64,000 bases of DNA, from positions 310,001-374,000 of the forward strand of contig NZ_SLWW01000001.1 in assembly GCF_004342445.1 (NCBI RefSeq). The letters are read 5' to 3'. Below, one piece after another: positions 28,140-37,073 of the stretch. The stretch comes from Rhodovulum euryhalinum (lineage in GTDB: Bacteria; Pseudomonadota; Alphaproteobacteria; Rhodobacterales; Rhodobacteraceae). A program made the translations under genes and the position numbers. The notes below the pieces were generated by a model that was not told the origin of the DNA, did no database searches, and saw nothing but the letters and a program-made list of their open reading frames with translations. Each line of letters opens with the position of its first letter. Position 1 is the stretch's first letter.

Positions 28140-30296
28140 TCAGGGCCGGACCGCGAAGAACATCGTCTCGCCCGAATGGTCGTCGACGCCGTCATTGTCG
28201 GTCGCGATCCACATCGTGCCGTCCGCCGCGATCGCCAGCCCCTCGACCTTGTCGAGCACATAGCCCCCCGTCGCGGTCAGGTCGGGGATCAGGTCGCGCA
28301 CCTCCTGCTTGGCCACCAAGGGCAGGTCACCGCCCAGCGCCGCGGGCTGCATGTCGGACAGCGCCACGCGATAGACCTTCTTGGTCGCCGCCGAGGTGCC
28401 AAGCTGGTTGTCACGCTCGACGATGTAGACGTGATCGCCATGGGCCACGATCTCGCTGAGCCCGACCCAGCCCTTGGCGGGGGTGTCGAGCGGATAGCGC
28501 ACCGCGCCCCATTCCTCGGTTTCGGTGTTGTAGGCCACCAGCTTGACCTGCCCCTTGGGGTCGTCCTTCCACTCGCGCTGGATCGCCATCCACAGCGTGT
28601 CGCCGATCTTGGTGACACCCTCGAAGCCGAACCGCGTCTCGACCGCCGCAAGCTCGGCCGGGATCGCGATTTCCTGCTTGATCGCGCCCTTGGCGTTCAC
28701 GTGATACAGCGCATGCGGCACCAGCTTGGCAGTGTTGCCTTCCGAGGCCAGCCAGAACCCGCCCTTGCCGTCCAGCGCGATGCCCTCGATGTCGAGCTTC
28801 TGGGCGGGCTGGCCCGCGCGAGTCACCGGGATCGCGCCGACGATCCGGGCGGGCGCCTGCGTGGTGTCGATCCTGAAGATCGTGGGCTGGAAGCCGTAGA
28901 AGCTGTCGTTCACCGCCCAGACCACGCCGTCCGCGTCCGCCGCCAGGCCCGAGATCGCGCCCCAGCCGGTCAGCGGCTCCAGCCCCTCGGACGTCAGATG
29001 CGGATAGGCCGGCGCCGCGTCCTGATATTCGTAGATCATCACGTGCGAGCGCGCGCCGCCGTCCGCCCCGAGATCGGCCTCGTTGGCCGAAACCAGCAGG
29101 TTGCGCGCCGGGATCGCCACATAGCCTTCGGGGCCCACACCCGAGGGCAGAAGCTGTTTCAGCACCGGCGCCGCGGGGTCGGTCACGTCGTAGACACCGA
29201 CGACCGAGGCGCGCTCGGCTCCGACAAACACCATGGGCGTGCTGCCAAAGGTGGCGAAGGTGGCGCTTTCGGGCTCGACGCCCTTCGCATCCGACCGCCG
29301 GTCGGGATAGTGGCCGATCTGCACGATGGCGTGTTCGAAGGACGCGCCGCTGTCGTAGACGACCGTGCCGTCCTTGGCGAAGATCGTCCAGCCGCGGGTG
29401 CCACCCTCGTAGTCGCCCTCGTTGGCGGTGGCGAAGTGATCGGCGTCGATCCAGGCGACGGCGTCGGGCTCGCGCAGGCGGCCCGGCTGGCTTTCGGCAA
29501 AGACCAGGGCGGCCTTCTCGTCGGTGGCGTCGATGCCGGTCAGATCGACGGCCCCGGCGGAGAAATGGGACAGCACCGCGCCATCCTTCGAGACCACGAC
29601 GATGTGGTTGTTTTCCTGCAACGTGACCACCGTCTCACCCGCGGCGTTGATCGAGACGTATTCGGGCTCGGGGTCCTCGGGCGCGACCGCGGCGAGGCCG
29701 GTCAGATCCACCGTTTTCAGGCTGGCGCAGTCCACCGCGCCGTCCGTGATGGCGACCAGCGCCAGATGGCCCGCGGGCATCTGCGGGATGATGCCGTCGT
29801 TCAGGTCCTCGTCGCGCTCGTTCTCGATGGCGATGGCGAGAAAGCTGCCATCGGGGGCCTTGGCGATGCTGTCGGGCTGGCCGCCCAGATCGCAGGAGGC
29901 GGTTTCGGTCTTGCTGTCCAGATCGACCGTGGCCAGACGGCCCGAGGGCGCGGTGTAACTGTCCGAGGTGTTGACCGCGACGTAGGCGGTGCGGCCCAGA
30001 ACGGCGACCGAGGTGGGTTCGCCGCCCATGTCGAGGTTGCCCAGCGGTTTGGGCTGGGCCGGCTCGGTGATGTCGATCAGGCCGATCACGCCCAGCGGGC
30101 TGTCGGTATAGACCAGCGTCATGCCGTCCGCGGTCGCGTCGATGATCTCGGCCGAGGTCGCGCGGGCGGTATCCTCGCCTGCGGCCATGTTCGCGACGAC
30201 CGGGAACGAGGCGATGCGGTTGAAGTTCATCTCGGCACCGGCGGCGCCGGCCGAAAGGGCGATCACGGAGGTCAGGCCCAGAAGGCGCTTGGTCAT
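28140..30296 (-). CDS. Secreted esterase-like / phytase-family beta-propeller protein
   Basis: A 718-aa exported protein with a Sec signal peptide (MTKRLLGLTSVIALSAGAAG, then AE). The N-terminal half resembles choice-of-anchor I propellers (PLGVIGLIDITEPAQPK, VFVGAERASVVGVYDVT). The C-terminal ~290 residues match the esterase-like activity of phytase family (AISGLAADADGVVWAVNDSF, KLDIEGIALDGKGGFWLASE, GFEGVTKIGDTLWMAIQREW, KVEGLAIAADGTMWIATDND). It probably hydrolyses organic phosphate esters in the periplasm or outside; direct enzymology is thin for the family. ATG at 30296 with GAGGA upstream. A three-repeat Pho-box-like element lies 50-78 nt upstream, and tandem hairpins follow the stop. 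Confidence 0.82.
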   Translation of the reverse strand: MTKRLLGLTSVIALSAGAAGAEMNFNRIASFPVVANMAAGEDTARATSAEIIDATADGMTLVYTDSPLGVIGLIDITEPAQPKPLGNLDMGGEPTSVAVLGRTAYVAVNTSDSYTAPSGRLATVDLDSKTETASCDLGGQPDSIAKAPDGSFLAIAIENERDEDLNDGIIPQMPAGHLALVAITDGAVDCASLKTVDLTGLAAVAPEDPEPEYVSINAAGETVVTLQENNHIVVVSKDGAVLSHFSAGAVDLTGIDATDEKAALVFAESQPGRLREPDAVAWIDADHFATANEGDYEGGTRGWTIFAKDGTVVYDSGASFEHAIVQIGHYPDRRSDAKGVEPESATFATFGSTPMVFVGAERASVVGVYDVTDPAAPVLKQLLPSGVGPEGYVAIPARNLLVSANEADLGADGGARSHVMIYEYQDAAPAYPHLTSEGLEPLTGWGAISGLAADADGVVWAVNDSFYGFQPTIFRIDTTQAPARIVGAIPVTRAGQPAQKLDIEGIALDGKGGFWLASEGNTAKLVPHALYHVNAKGAIKQEIAIPAELAAVETRFGFEGVTKIGDTLWMAIQREWKDDPKGQVKLVAYNTETEEWGAVRYPLDTPAKGWVGLSEIVAHGDHVYIVERDNQLGTSAATKKVYRVALSDMQPAALGGDLPLVAKQEVRDLIPDLTATGGYVLDKVEGLAIAADGTMWIATDNDGVDDHSGETMFFAVRP

Positions 30297-30345
30297 GGCT
30301 ATCCTCGGAAACAGGTTTTCTTCGGCCTGCTCCTGCGCCCGCCGA

Positions 30346-30374
30346 ATGACAGCGGGACAACGGTTTGATGTCAG
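30346..30374 (-). promoter_or_regulatory. Pho-box-like element: three 11-bp-spaced repeats between the phytase-like gene and plcP
   Basis: Read on the minus strand the element is CTGACAT-CAAA-CCGTTGT-CCCG-CTGTCAT. Repeats start exactly 11 bp apart, the spacing of PhoB half-sites (consensus CTGTCAT), with 6/7, 3/7 and 7/7 matches. It lies in the 209-nt region shared by the divergent phytase-like gene (start 30296) and plcP (start 30506), so PhoB could control both. The sequence is seen directly; PhoB binding is inferred. Confidence 0.65.
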
Positions 30375-30505
30375 TTTCGTGAAATGCCGACCCTTCTGCG
30401 CCCGTCGTCCGGACAGTGTCGCTGGGCACGCTGAAGGCGTCATACGGATGTTGCACGGGCGCGGTACTTCCCGGGGAACGCGCAGCCTAAATCTGGGGTA
30501 ATCCC

Positions 30506-31315
30506 GTGAAGTGCCGCACCATATTTATATCGGACATCCATCTTGGCACCCGCGGGTGCCAGGCCGAGATGCTTCTCGACTTCCTGTCGCGCCACGAGGC
30601 AGAGCGAATCTTCCTGATCGGGGACATCTTCGACGGCTGGCAGCTCAGGCGCAGCTGGCACTGGCCGCAATCGCATAACGACGTGGTGCAAGAGATGCTT
30701 GCCCGCGCGCGGCGCGGGGTCGAGGTCTGCTATATCCCCGGCAATCACGACGAGGCACTTCGGGCCTATCCGGGCACCCATTTCGGGGGCATCGAGGTTG
30801 TATCCCAGGCCAACCACGTCACCGCCGACGGGCAACGGCTGCTGATCACGCATGGTGACCAGTTCGACTCGATCATCGTCAACGCCAAGTGGCTCGCGCA
30901 TGTGGGTGACCGGGCCTACAGCGTCGCACTCTGGCTCAACACCCGTCTCAACCGGTTCCGCAAGCTCTGGGGCGGGCAGTACTGGTCGCTCTCGAACTGG
31001 GCCAAGCAGCAGGTCAAGCAGGCGGTGAACTACATCAGCGAATACGAACAGGTGCTGGCCGCCGAGGCACGCCGCGGCGGCTATGACGGCATCGTCTGCG
31101 GCCATATCCACAAGGCCGAACTGACGCGGATCGACGGGCTTTGCTATGCCAATTGCGGCGACTGGGTGGAAAGCTGCACCGCCCTGGTCGAACATCCCGA
31201 TGGCCGGCTGGAACTGATCGACTGGGCCGAGACGACGCGCGGGCGCAGCACGGGCCGCGAGGGGCTGCGGCTTCTGGGCGGGCGGCGGCGCCTTCAGGAT
31301 CAGGAGGCGGCATGA
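30506..31315 (+). CDS. plcP: Metallophosphoesterase, PlcP-type phospholipase C (LpxH-like fold)
   Basis: A 269-aa calcineurin-like phosphoesterase with the full metal-site series: SDIHLG (9-14), GDIFDGW (38-44), PGNHDE (~76), THGDQFD (~114) and GHIHKAE (~196). Automated annotation usually calls this family UDP-2,3-diacylglucosamine diphosphatase, but its stop overlaps btaA by 4 nt and a Pho-box-like element lies upstream. In Sinorhizobium and roseobacters the gene in this setting is PlcP, which cleaves phosphatidylcholine/ethanolamine to diacylglycerol under phosphate limitation; BtaA then uses the diacylglycerol. Start is GTG at 30506 with GGGGT upstream. Confidence 0.82.
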   Translation: MKCRTIFISDIHLGTRGCQAEMLLDFLSRHEAERIFLIGDIFDGWQLRRSWHWPQSHNDVVQEMLARARRGVEVCYIPGNHDEALRAYPGTHFGGIEVVSQANHVTADGQRLLITHGDQFDSIIVNAKWLAHVGDRAYSVALWLNTRLNRFRKLWGGQYWSLSNWAKQQVKQAVNYISEYEQVLAAEARRGGYDGIVCGHIHKAELTRIDGLCYANCGDWVESCTALVEHPDGRLELIDWAETTRGRSTGREGLRLLGGRRRLQDQEAA

Positions 31316-32550
31316 CCAGTCCGATCCTTCCCGCAGCAGGCGTCGCGGACCAGCTTGGCGCCGCGGTGCACCAGAATGGCGCGCTCAGCGTCACGGGCCT
31401 GCTGGAGCGGGGTTTCTCGCGCCTGTTCCAGGGCCTTGTCTACGCGCAGATCTGGGAAGACCCGGTCGCCGACATGCAGGCACTGGGTCTGGCCGAGGGC
31501 GAACGGGTCGTGTGCATCGCCTCGGGCGGGTGCAACGTCATGTCCTACCTGACACGCCGCCCGGCAGAGGTCGCTGCGGTGGACCTTTCGCCCGCCCATG
31601 TCGCCTTGCTTCGGCTGAAAGGCGCGGCGGCGCGGCATCTGCCCGACCAGGGCGCGTTCTTCGACTTCTTCGGTCATGCCGACCGTCGCGGGAACATCGC
31701 GGCCTATGACCGGTTTCTGGCACCGCATCTCGATGCCGAGACCCGCGCCTGGTGGGAAGGCCGCGCCTGGGGCCGCCGCCGGATCGGGATCTTCGCCCGC
31801 GGCGCCTATCGCTATGGCCTTCTCGGCCGGTTTCTCGGTGCGACGCAGACGGTCGCCCGGCTGGCGGGCGTAGACCTGGACCGGCTGCTGGCCTGCCGGA
31901 CGCTGGACGAGCAGCGTCATTTCTACGAGACCGAGATCGCGCCGCTGTTCGACCGGCCGCTGATCCGGTTCCTCGCCAGCCGCCGCGCGGCTCTGTTCGG
32001 GCTGGGCATCCCGCCCGCCCAGCACGACAAGCTGGCCGCCGATGGCGGCGGCGACGTGGTCCCGGTGCTGCGCGAACGGGTGCGCAAGCTGATGTGCGAC
32101 TTCCCCGTGGCCGGGAACTACTTCGCCTGGCAGGCCTGCCGACGCCGCTATGGTGGCACCTCGGGCGGCGCGGTGCCGCCCTATCTCGACCCGGCGAATT
32201 TCGACACGGTGCGGGCGATGGCGGACCGCGTGTCGGTGCGGAACCGCTCGGTCACCGAGTATCTGGGCGAACGGCCCGCGGGCTCGGTCGATTGCACGGT
32301 GCTGCTGGATGCGCAGGACTGGATGACCGATGCGCAACTGACCGCGCTCTGGTCGGAACTGACCCGCACCGCCGCGCCCGGCGCGCGGGTACTGTTCCGG
32401 ACCGGCGGCATCCCCGACATCCTGCCGGGCCGGGTGCCCGCGGCGATCCTGGGGCGCTGGGCCTATGATGCCGACGCGTCGCGACTCGCGTCGGCCGCGG
32501 ACCGCTCGGCCATCTACGGCGCCGTGCATCTTTACCGCTTCCGGGGCTAG
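31312..32550 (+). CDS. btaA: BtaA: S-adenosylmethionine:diacylglycerol 3-amino-3-carboxypropyltransferase
   Basis: A 412-aa member of the DUF3419/BtaA family. It has the SAM-binding segment VVCIASGGCNVMSYL (~63-77), followed by AVDLSPAHVALL, and family motifs VYAQIWEDP (~43) and the C-terminal LFRTGG. BtaA transfers the aminocarboxypropyl group of SAM to diacylglycerol, forming diacylglyceryl-homoserine, the first step to the phosphorus-free lipid DGTS. ATG at 31312 with CAGGAGG upstream, overlapping plcP by 4 nt; btaB follows after 4 nt. Confidence 0.93.
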   Translation: MTSPILPAAGVADQLGAAVHQNGALSVTGLLERGFSRLFQGLVYAQIWEDPVADMQALGLAEGERVVCIASGGCNVMSYLTRRPAEVAAVDLSPAHVALLRLKGAAARHLPDQGAFFDFFGHADRRGNIAAYDRFLAPHLDAETRAWWEGRAWGRRRIGIFARGAYRYGLLGRFLGATQTVARLAGVDLDRLLACRTLDEQRHFYETEIAPLFDRPLIRFLASRRAALFGLGIPPAQHDKLAADGGGDVVPVLRERVRKLMCDFPVAGNYFAWQACRRRYGGTSGGAVPPYLDPANFDTVRAMADRVSVRNRSVTEYLGERPAGSVDCTVLLDAQDWMTDAQLTALWSELTRTAAPGARVLFRTGGIPDILPGRVPAAILGRWAYDADASRLASAADRSAIYGAVHLYRFRG

Positions 32551-32554
32551 GCGC

Positions 32555-33196
32555 ATGACCGACCGCACCGCCGATCACGCCGCGCTGATGGATGCGACCT
32601 ACCGCTACCAGCGGCTCATCTACGATGCGACCCGCGCCTGGTACCTGCTGGGCCGCGACCTGCTGATCGCGGACCTTGCGCCGCCGCCCGAAGCGCGCGT
32701 GCTGGAAATCGCCTGCGGCACCGGGCGCAACCTGATGAAGATCGCGGCGCGCTATCCGGGTCGGCGGCTTTATGGCCTCGACATCTCGCGCCAGATGCTG
32801 AGGACCGCCGAGGCCAAGCTGGGGCGCCGGGCGTGGCTGGCCGAGGGCGACGCCTGCCGCTTTGACGGGCTGCGCCTGTTCGACAGCGCCGGGTTCGACC
32901 GGATCGTGATCTCCTATGCCGTCTCGATGATCCCCGACTGGCAGGGCGCGATCCGGGCGGCGGCCCAGCACCTCGCGCCGGGCGGGACGCTGCATATCGT
33001 CGACTTTCACGACCAGGCGGGTCTGCCGCGCGCGTTCCGCAGGGCGCTATGGTCCTGGCTGGCGCGGTTTCACGTCACGCCACGCACCGATCTGGCCGAG
33101 GTGGCCCGGCGGATCGCGGCGGAGACGGGCTGCACGGCGACCCACCGGTCGCTTTTCCGCGGCTATGCGCAATATGTGGTGATCGAGCGGCCCTGA
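32555..33196 (+). CDS. btaB: BtaB: diacylglyceryl-homoserine N-methyltransferase
   Basis: A 213-aa class I SAM-dependent methyltransferase with motif I VLEIACGTGRNL (~46-57), motif II LYGLDIS (~68) and ISYAVSMIPDW (~125). It sits 4 nt behind btaA. BtaB adds three methyl groups to give the betaine lipid DGTS. The stop directly abuts the stop of the convergent PHP gene (33197), so the two units have no room for separate terminators and their transcripts must overlap. Confidence 0.93.
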   Translation: MTDRTADHAALMDATYRYQRLIYDATRAWYLLGRDLLIADLAPPPEARVLEIACGTGRNLMKIAARYPGRRLYGLDISRQMLRTAEAKLGRRAWLAEGDACRFDGLRLFDSAGFDRIVISYAVSMIPDWQGAIRAAAQHLAPGGTLHIVDFHDQAGLPRAFRRALWSWLARFHVTPRTDLAEVARRIAAETGCTATHRSLFRGYAQYVVIERP

Positions 33197-34117
33197 TCAG
33201 CGCCAGTGAGGGTTCGACCAGGCCCGCCGCCCCGCCGCATCCACCACCGTCACCCGCAACCAGGGCGAGGCCGCGCAGCGGGCATCAAGGGGCAGTCTCG
33301 CGCGCGTCATCGAGCCACCATGGCAGGCGACGGCGGCCGCGCCGCGGCCCTGCACGATGATCGTGGCGGCGGCGGAACACTCGACCTCGACCGCATCCCC
33401 TGTCACCGCGACCGACCGGAGTTCCGGCCCCTCGGTCGAATAGAAATGCCCCGCCTTCAGCGCGGCCAGAAGCGCCTCGGGGCTGTTCTCGGCGGCCTTG
33501 ACCATCACCCAGCCGCCGAAATGGTCGGGCTCGGTGAAATGGGCGTCGTCGGTGGCGACCAGCGACAGCCGCCGCCCCTCGGTCAGCAGCAGATCCGCGA
33601 TGGCGAAGCCGTCGGCCCGGTCGCAGCCCACCCGGCAGCCGTGGTTGTAGACCTCGACCGCGTGGGCGGCCTCGAGGCTGCGCGCGTCCGCCAGCGTCAG
33701 CCCCGACCATTGCGGGTGCGCGATGGCGACGAAGGCGCCTGCGGCCACCGCGCGGGCGGCGATCTCGGGGCCGGTTTCCTGACCCTCGACCGGCTTGAAG
33801 TCGGGCGCGTTGCCGGGGGCGAAATCGGCTGGCAGACCCACGGCGAGGATGTGCCACAGCTCGCCGTTCGCCTGCGCGCCGGAATGAAGTTCAGCACCCA
33901 GGATCGTGGTGAAGCGGTCGGTGCGGTAGGCGGTGGTATCGACGATCGGATAGCCGTAGCGGCCCACGAAATGGTCGGTCAGCGCGATGAAATCATAGCC
34001 TTCGGCGGCATAGCGGCGGCACACCTCTTCCGGCGGCAGAAGCCCGTCCGAGACGTTGGAATGGGTGTGCAGGTTGCCGCGGAAGAACCGCCCCGGCGCG
34101 GTGAAGGTGTCGATCAT
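33197..34117 (-). CDS. PHP-domain metallo-phosphoesterase (CehA/McbA-like)
   Basis: A 306-aa protein. Residues 1-230 form a PHP domain with metal ligands visible in NLHTHSNVSDG (~15-25), ALTDHF (~45), GAELHSG (~74), IAHPQW (~134) and TDDAHF (~191). The last ~70 residues are beta-rich. CehA/McbA-type proteins hydrolyse phosphodiester or carbamate bonds; the substrate here is unknown. Its start overlaps the stop of the Pot-type permease by 4 nt, so it is the fifth gene of that importer operon and may act on the imported compound after uptake. Confidence 0.82.
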   Translation of the reverse strand: MIDTFTAPGRFFRGNLHTHSNVSDGLLPPEEVCRRYAAEGYDFIALTDHFVGRYGYPIVDTTAYRTDRFTTILGAELHSGAQANGELWHILAVGLPADFAPGNAPDFKPVEGQETGPEIAARAVAAGAFVAIAHPQWSGLTLADARSLEAAHAVEVYNHGCRVGCDRADGFAIADLLLTEGRRLSLVATDDAHFTEPDHFGGWVMVKAAENSPEALLAALKAGHFYSTEGPELRSVAVTGDAVEVECSAAATIIVQGRGAAAVACHGGSMTRARLPLDARCAASPWLRVTVVDAAGRRAWSNPHWR

Positions 34118-34917
34118 TCCGTCCTCTGCGCGCCCCGCCGTTCACGTTCCTTGAGAATGCCCCAGGCCACGGCGAAGGCGATGGTGGCCAGGATGAACAG
34201 GATGCCGATCGCGTTGACCACGGGCGACAGCCCGAAGCGCATCCGCGAGCCGATCTCGGTCACCAGCGTGTGCTGGCCGCCGATGGCGAACATCGTGGTG
34301 TTGTAGTTCTCGAAGCTCTGCAGGAAGGCGATCACCGCCGCGGTCAGGATCGTCGGGCGCAGGAAGGGCAGTGTGATGCGCCGGAACGCCTGCAGCGGCG
34401 TCGCGCCGAGGTCGAGCGCGGCCTCTTCCAGCGTGGCGTCCTGCCGCTGCAGCCGCGCCATGAACATCAGCATGGCATAGGAGGCGATGAAGGTGGTCTG
34501 GGCGAGGATCGCGGTGAACAGGCCCCCCGCCACCTCGAAATTGCGCCAGAAGATCACCGTCGAAATGCCGAGGATGATCCCCGGTGTCAGCAATGGCGAG
34601 ACCATCACTGCGTACATCAGCCCGCCCGCGCGGTTGCCCAACCGGCCCAGCAGCAGCGCGCCGGCCAGCCCCATCGGCAGCGCCAGCGCGATCACCGCCC
34701 CCGCGATGACGAAGGAATTGCGCAGCCCCGACCACATCCGGTCGTCGTGCCAGAGCTCGACGAACCAGTTGAGCGTGAAGCCGCGCCAGACCGTGACCGA
34801 GGGCGGCGAATAGGCGTTGAAGCCCGCCAGCACCATGATCATCAGCGGCAGGAACATGTAGGCGAAGAACAGCCCCATGTAGAGCCTCAGCACCATGCCG
34901 CTGCCCGTCCGCATCAT
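34114..34917 (-). CDS. ABC transporter permease, PotC type
   Basis: A 267-aa permease with six TM segments and a clear EAA loop (ATLEEAALDLGATPLQAFRR, ~165-185). Start is at one of two adjacent ATGs; the first overlaps the PotB-type stop as ATGA. It forms a heterodimeric pore with the PotB-like subunit. The Pot family imports spermidine/putrescine, but many members take up other cationic or phosphorylated small molecules, so the substrate is open. Confidence 0.88.
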   Translation of the reverse strand: MMRTGSGMVLRLYMGLFFAYMFLPLMIMVLAGFNAYSPPSVTVWRGFTLNWFVELWHDDRMWSGLRNSFVIAGAVIALALPMGLAGALLLGRLGNRAGGLMYAVMVSPLLTPGIILGISTVIFWRNFEVAGGLFTAILAQTTFIASYAMLMFMARLQRQDATLEEAALDLGATPLQAFRRITLPFLRPTILTAAVIAFLQSFENYNTTMFAIGGQHTLVTEIGSRMRFGLSPVVNAIGILFILATIAFAVAWGILKERERRGAQRTE

Positions 34918-35963
34918 TTCGCGATGTCCCTCAGGCGGACCTTCAAGAGCTTCATCATCAGGAAGACAAAACCGGTACAGACCAGAAGCAGGCTGAAGGC
35001 ATAGGCCGCGCCCACGTTCCAGTTGGTGGCCTGGAAGAAGCGGTTGTAGACCAGCTGCGTGAACCACGGATCCGCCGTGCCGCGGGTCATGATGTAGGGC
35101 ACGGCATAGGACCCCGCCGACAGCATGAAGGTCATGATGCAGCCGACCGCGATGCCGGGGCGCGCGTGCGGCAGCACGATCCGGCGGTGGATCTGCCAGG
35201 TCTTCGCGCCCAGGTCGCGGGCGGCCTCGATCTGGTTGGTGTCCAGCGTTTCCAGCACGTTGTAGAGCGGGAACACCATGAACAGGATATAGGCATAGAC
35301 CATCGCCACGAAGACGCCCGTGCCGCTTTCGAGGAAGGGCACCGGGCCGATGCCGACCAGCCCCAGGGCTGCGTTCAGCGGCCCGCCATAGTTCAGGATC
35401 ATCTGCCAGGCGAAGACGCGCAGAAGCTCGTTGATCGCATAGGGAATCACGAGGGCCAACATGATCAGCGCGGCGCGGCGCGGCGGTTCCAGCTTGGCGA
35501 TGGCATAGGCGATGGGATAGCAGACGACAAAGGCGATGGCGGTCACCGCCAGCGAGGCGAGGATCGTCTTGGCGAAGATCCATAGATGCGCCTGCCCCAT
35601 CTGGGCATAGTTCGCCAGCGTCCAGGTCTTGACCGGCGTGCTTTCCTCGGCCTCCAGCCGGGCGATCTCGGCCTCGATCCCGGCGCGTTCGGCGTCGAGG
35701 CGGGCAAGTTCCGCGTTCAGGCTCGACGGCGTCTTGACCTTCTCGGCCGCGGCGCGGTCCAGCGCCAGCACGTCCAGCCGGTTATACAGCGCGTCGATCC
35801 GGACCGACAGTTCCGCTGCCCCCGCGGGCCGGTCCATCCGCCAGAACGATTGTTCGATCATGATGACCTGGGGGGCCGCGATCAGGCCGAGCACCCAGAT
35901 GCCCGTCAGCAGCACGATCACCGCAGAAAGCGGCGCGCCGAAGCTGCGGCGCAGGCTAGTCAT
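34914..35963 (-). CDS. ABC transporter permease, PotB type, with periplasmic coiled-coil insertion
   Basis: A 349-aa PotB-like permease (EAA loop NQIEAARDLGAKTWQIHRR, ~250). It is about 50-60 residues longer than typical PotB. Between TM1 (~13-33) and the conserved W-T-L-A-N-Y segment (~114-119), residues ~52-106 form a charged heptad-like helix (LNAELARLDAERAGIEAEIA) that is predicted coiled coil and would lie in the periplasm. It overlaps the ATPase gene by 8 nt and the PotC-like gene by 4 nt. Confidence 0.88.
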   Translation of the reverse strand: MTSLRRSFGAPLSAVIVLLTGIWVLGLIAAPQVIMIEQSFWRMDRPAGAAELSVRIDALYNRLDVLALDRAAAEKVKTPSSLNAELARLDAERAGIEAEIARLEAEESTPVKTWTLANYAQMGQAHLWIFAKTILASLAVTAIAFVVCYPIAYAIAKLEPPRRAALIMLALVIPYAINELLRVFAWQMILNYGGPLNAALGLVGIGPVPFLESGTGVFVAMVYAYILFMVFPLYNVLETLDTNQIEAARDLGAKTWQIHRRIVLPHARPGIAVGCIMTFMLSAGSYAVPYIMTRGTADPWFTQLVYNRFFQATNWNVGAAYAFSLLLVCTGFVFLMMKLLKVRLRDIAK

Positions 35964-37053
35964 CGGCGGTGTCTCCGGGCGGCAGGATCACGCCCGCGCT
36001 GTCCGAGAACCCCAAGTGCAGCGGGCCGTCGGGCAGCGGGTCCGTGCCGGCGTTCACGCGCTGGACGGTCAACTGCCCGGCGCCGGTCTCGACCACCAGC
36101 GTCGAGAAGGCGCCCTCCATGTCGCGGCGCACCAGCTTGCCGGTCAGGGTATTGGCGGGCGTTTCGCGCCCGGCCAGCAGGTGCAGCCGTTCGGGGCGCA
36201 GGAACAGGATGGCCTCCGCACCGGAGCTTAGACCCGCAGGATTCTCCGCCACGAAAGCACCCTCGGGCGTCGCGATGCGCGCCTTGCCGTCCGAGGCGGT
36301 CTCGATCCGGCCGGGCAGGCGGTTGGTCTCGCCCACGAAGGTGGCGACGAAGGCGGTTTCCGGGCGGTGATAGACGTCGTCGGCGCTGCCCACCTGCACG
36401 ATCCAGCCGCGGTTCATCACCGCCACCCGATCGGACATGGTCAGCGCCTCGCCCTGGTCGTGGGTGATGTAGACGAAGGTGATCCCGGTGGCCTTCTGCA
36501 ACTGCTTGAGTTCCGCCCGCATGTGCTGGCGCAGCTTCAGATCCAGTGCCGACAGCGGCTCGTCCAGCAGCAGGACGGCGGGTTCCACCGCCAGCGCGCG
36601 CGCGATCGCCACCCGCTGCCGCTGGCCGCCCGACAATTCGCCCGGCAGCTTGTCGGCCTGACCGTCGAGGGCCACCATGCGCAGCAACTCGTGCGCCTTG
36701 TCGCGGCGCTGCGCCTTTTTCCAGCCGCGCATTTCCAGCCCGAAGGCCACGTTCTCCCACACGCTCATCAGTGGGAACAGCGCGAGGTTCTGGAAGATCA
36801 GCGCGGTCGGCCGGTCGGACGGCCCGATCCCCGCCATCGGCTGCCCGCCGATCCGCACCTCGCCCTCGGACGGGTCGAGAAACCCCGACAGAAGCCGCAG
36901 GATCGTCGTCTTGCCACAGCCCGAGGGCCCGAGGATCGAGAAGAACTCGCTTGCCCGGATCGTCAGGTCGGTCGGGTGGACGGCCTGGAATTCGCCGAAG
37001 CGCACGGCGGCGCCGTCAAGCGCGATGTCCATGCCGCGGGTGTCTGGGGTCAT
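35956..37053 (-). CDS. ABC transporter ATP-binding protein, PotA type
   Basis: A 365-aa ATPase with Walker A LGPSGCGKTT (~41-50), Q-loop FQNLALFP, signature LSGGQRQRVAIARAL (~137), Walker B LLLDEPLSALD (~160) and H-loop ITHDQ (~195), followed by a C-terminal TOBE domain (~270-360). It energises the Pot-type importer. ATG at 37053 was chosen as the first Met with plausible spacing to potD; neither it nor the internal ATG at 37032 has a clear ribosome-binding site. An intercistronic hairpin lies just upstream. Confidence 0.9.
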   Translation of the reverse strand: MTPDTRGMDIALDGAAVRFGEFQAVHPTDLTIRASEFFSILGPSGCGKTTILRLLSGFLDPSEGEVRIGGQPMAGIGPSDRPTALIFQNLALFPLMSVWENVAFGLEMRGWKKAQRRDKAHELLRMVALDGQADKLPGELSGGQRQRVAIARALAVEPAVLLLDEPLSALDLKLRQHMRAELKQLQKATGITFVYITHDQGEALTMSDRVAVMNRGWIVQVGSADDVYHRPETAFVATFVGETNRLPGRIETASDGKARIATPEGAFVAENPAGLSSGAEAILFLRPERLHLLAGRETPANTLTGKLVRRDMEGAFSTLVVETGAGQLTVQRVNAGTDPLPDGPLHLGFSDSAGVILPPGDTADD

Positions 37054-37073
37054 ACGGGGGGCTTTCGAAACGA

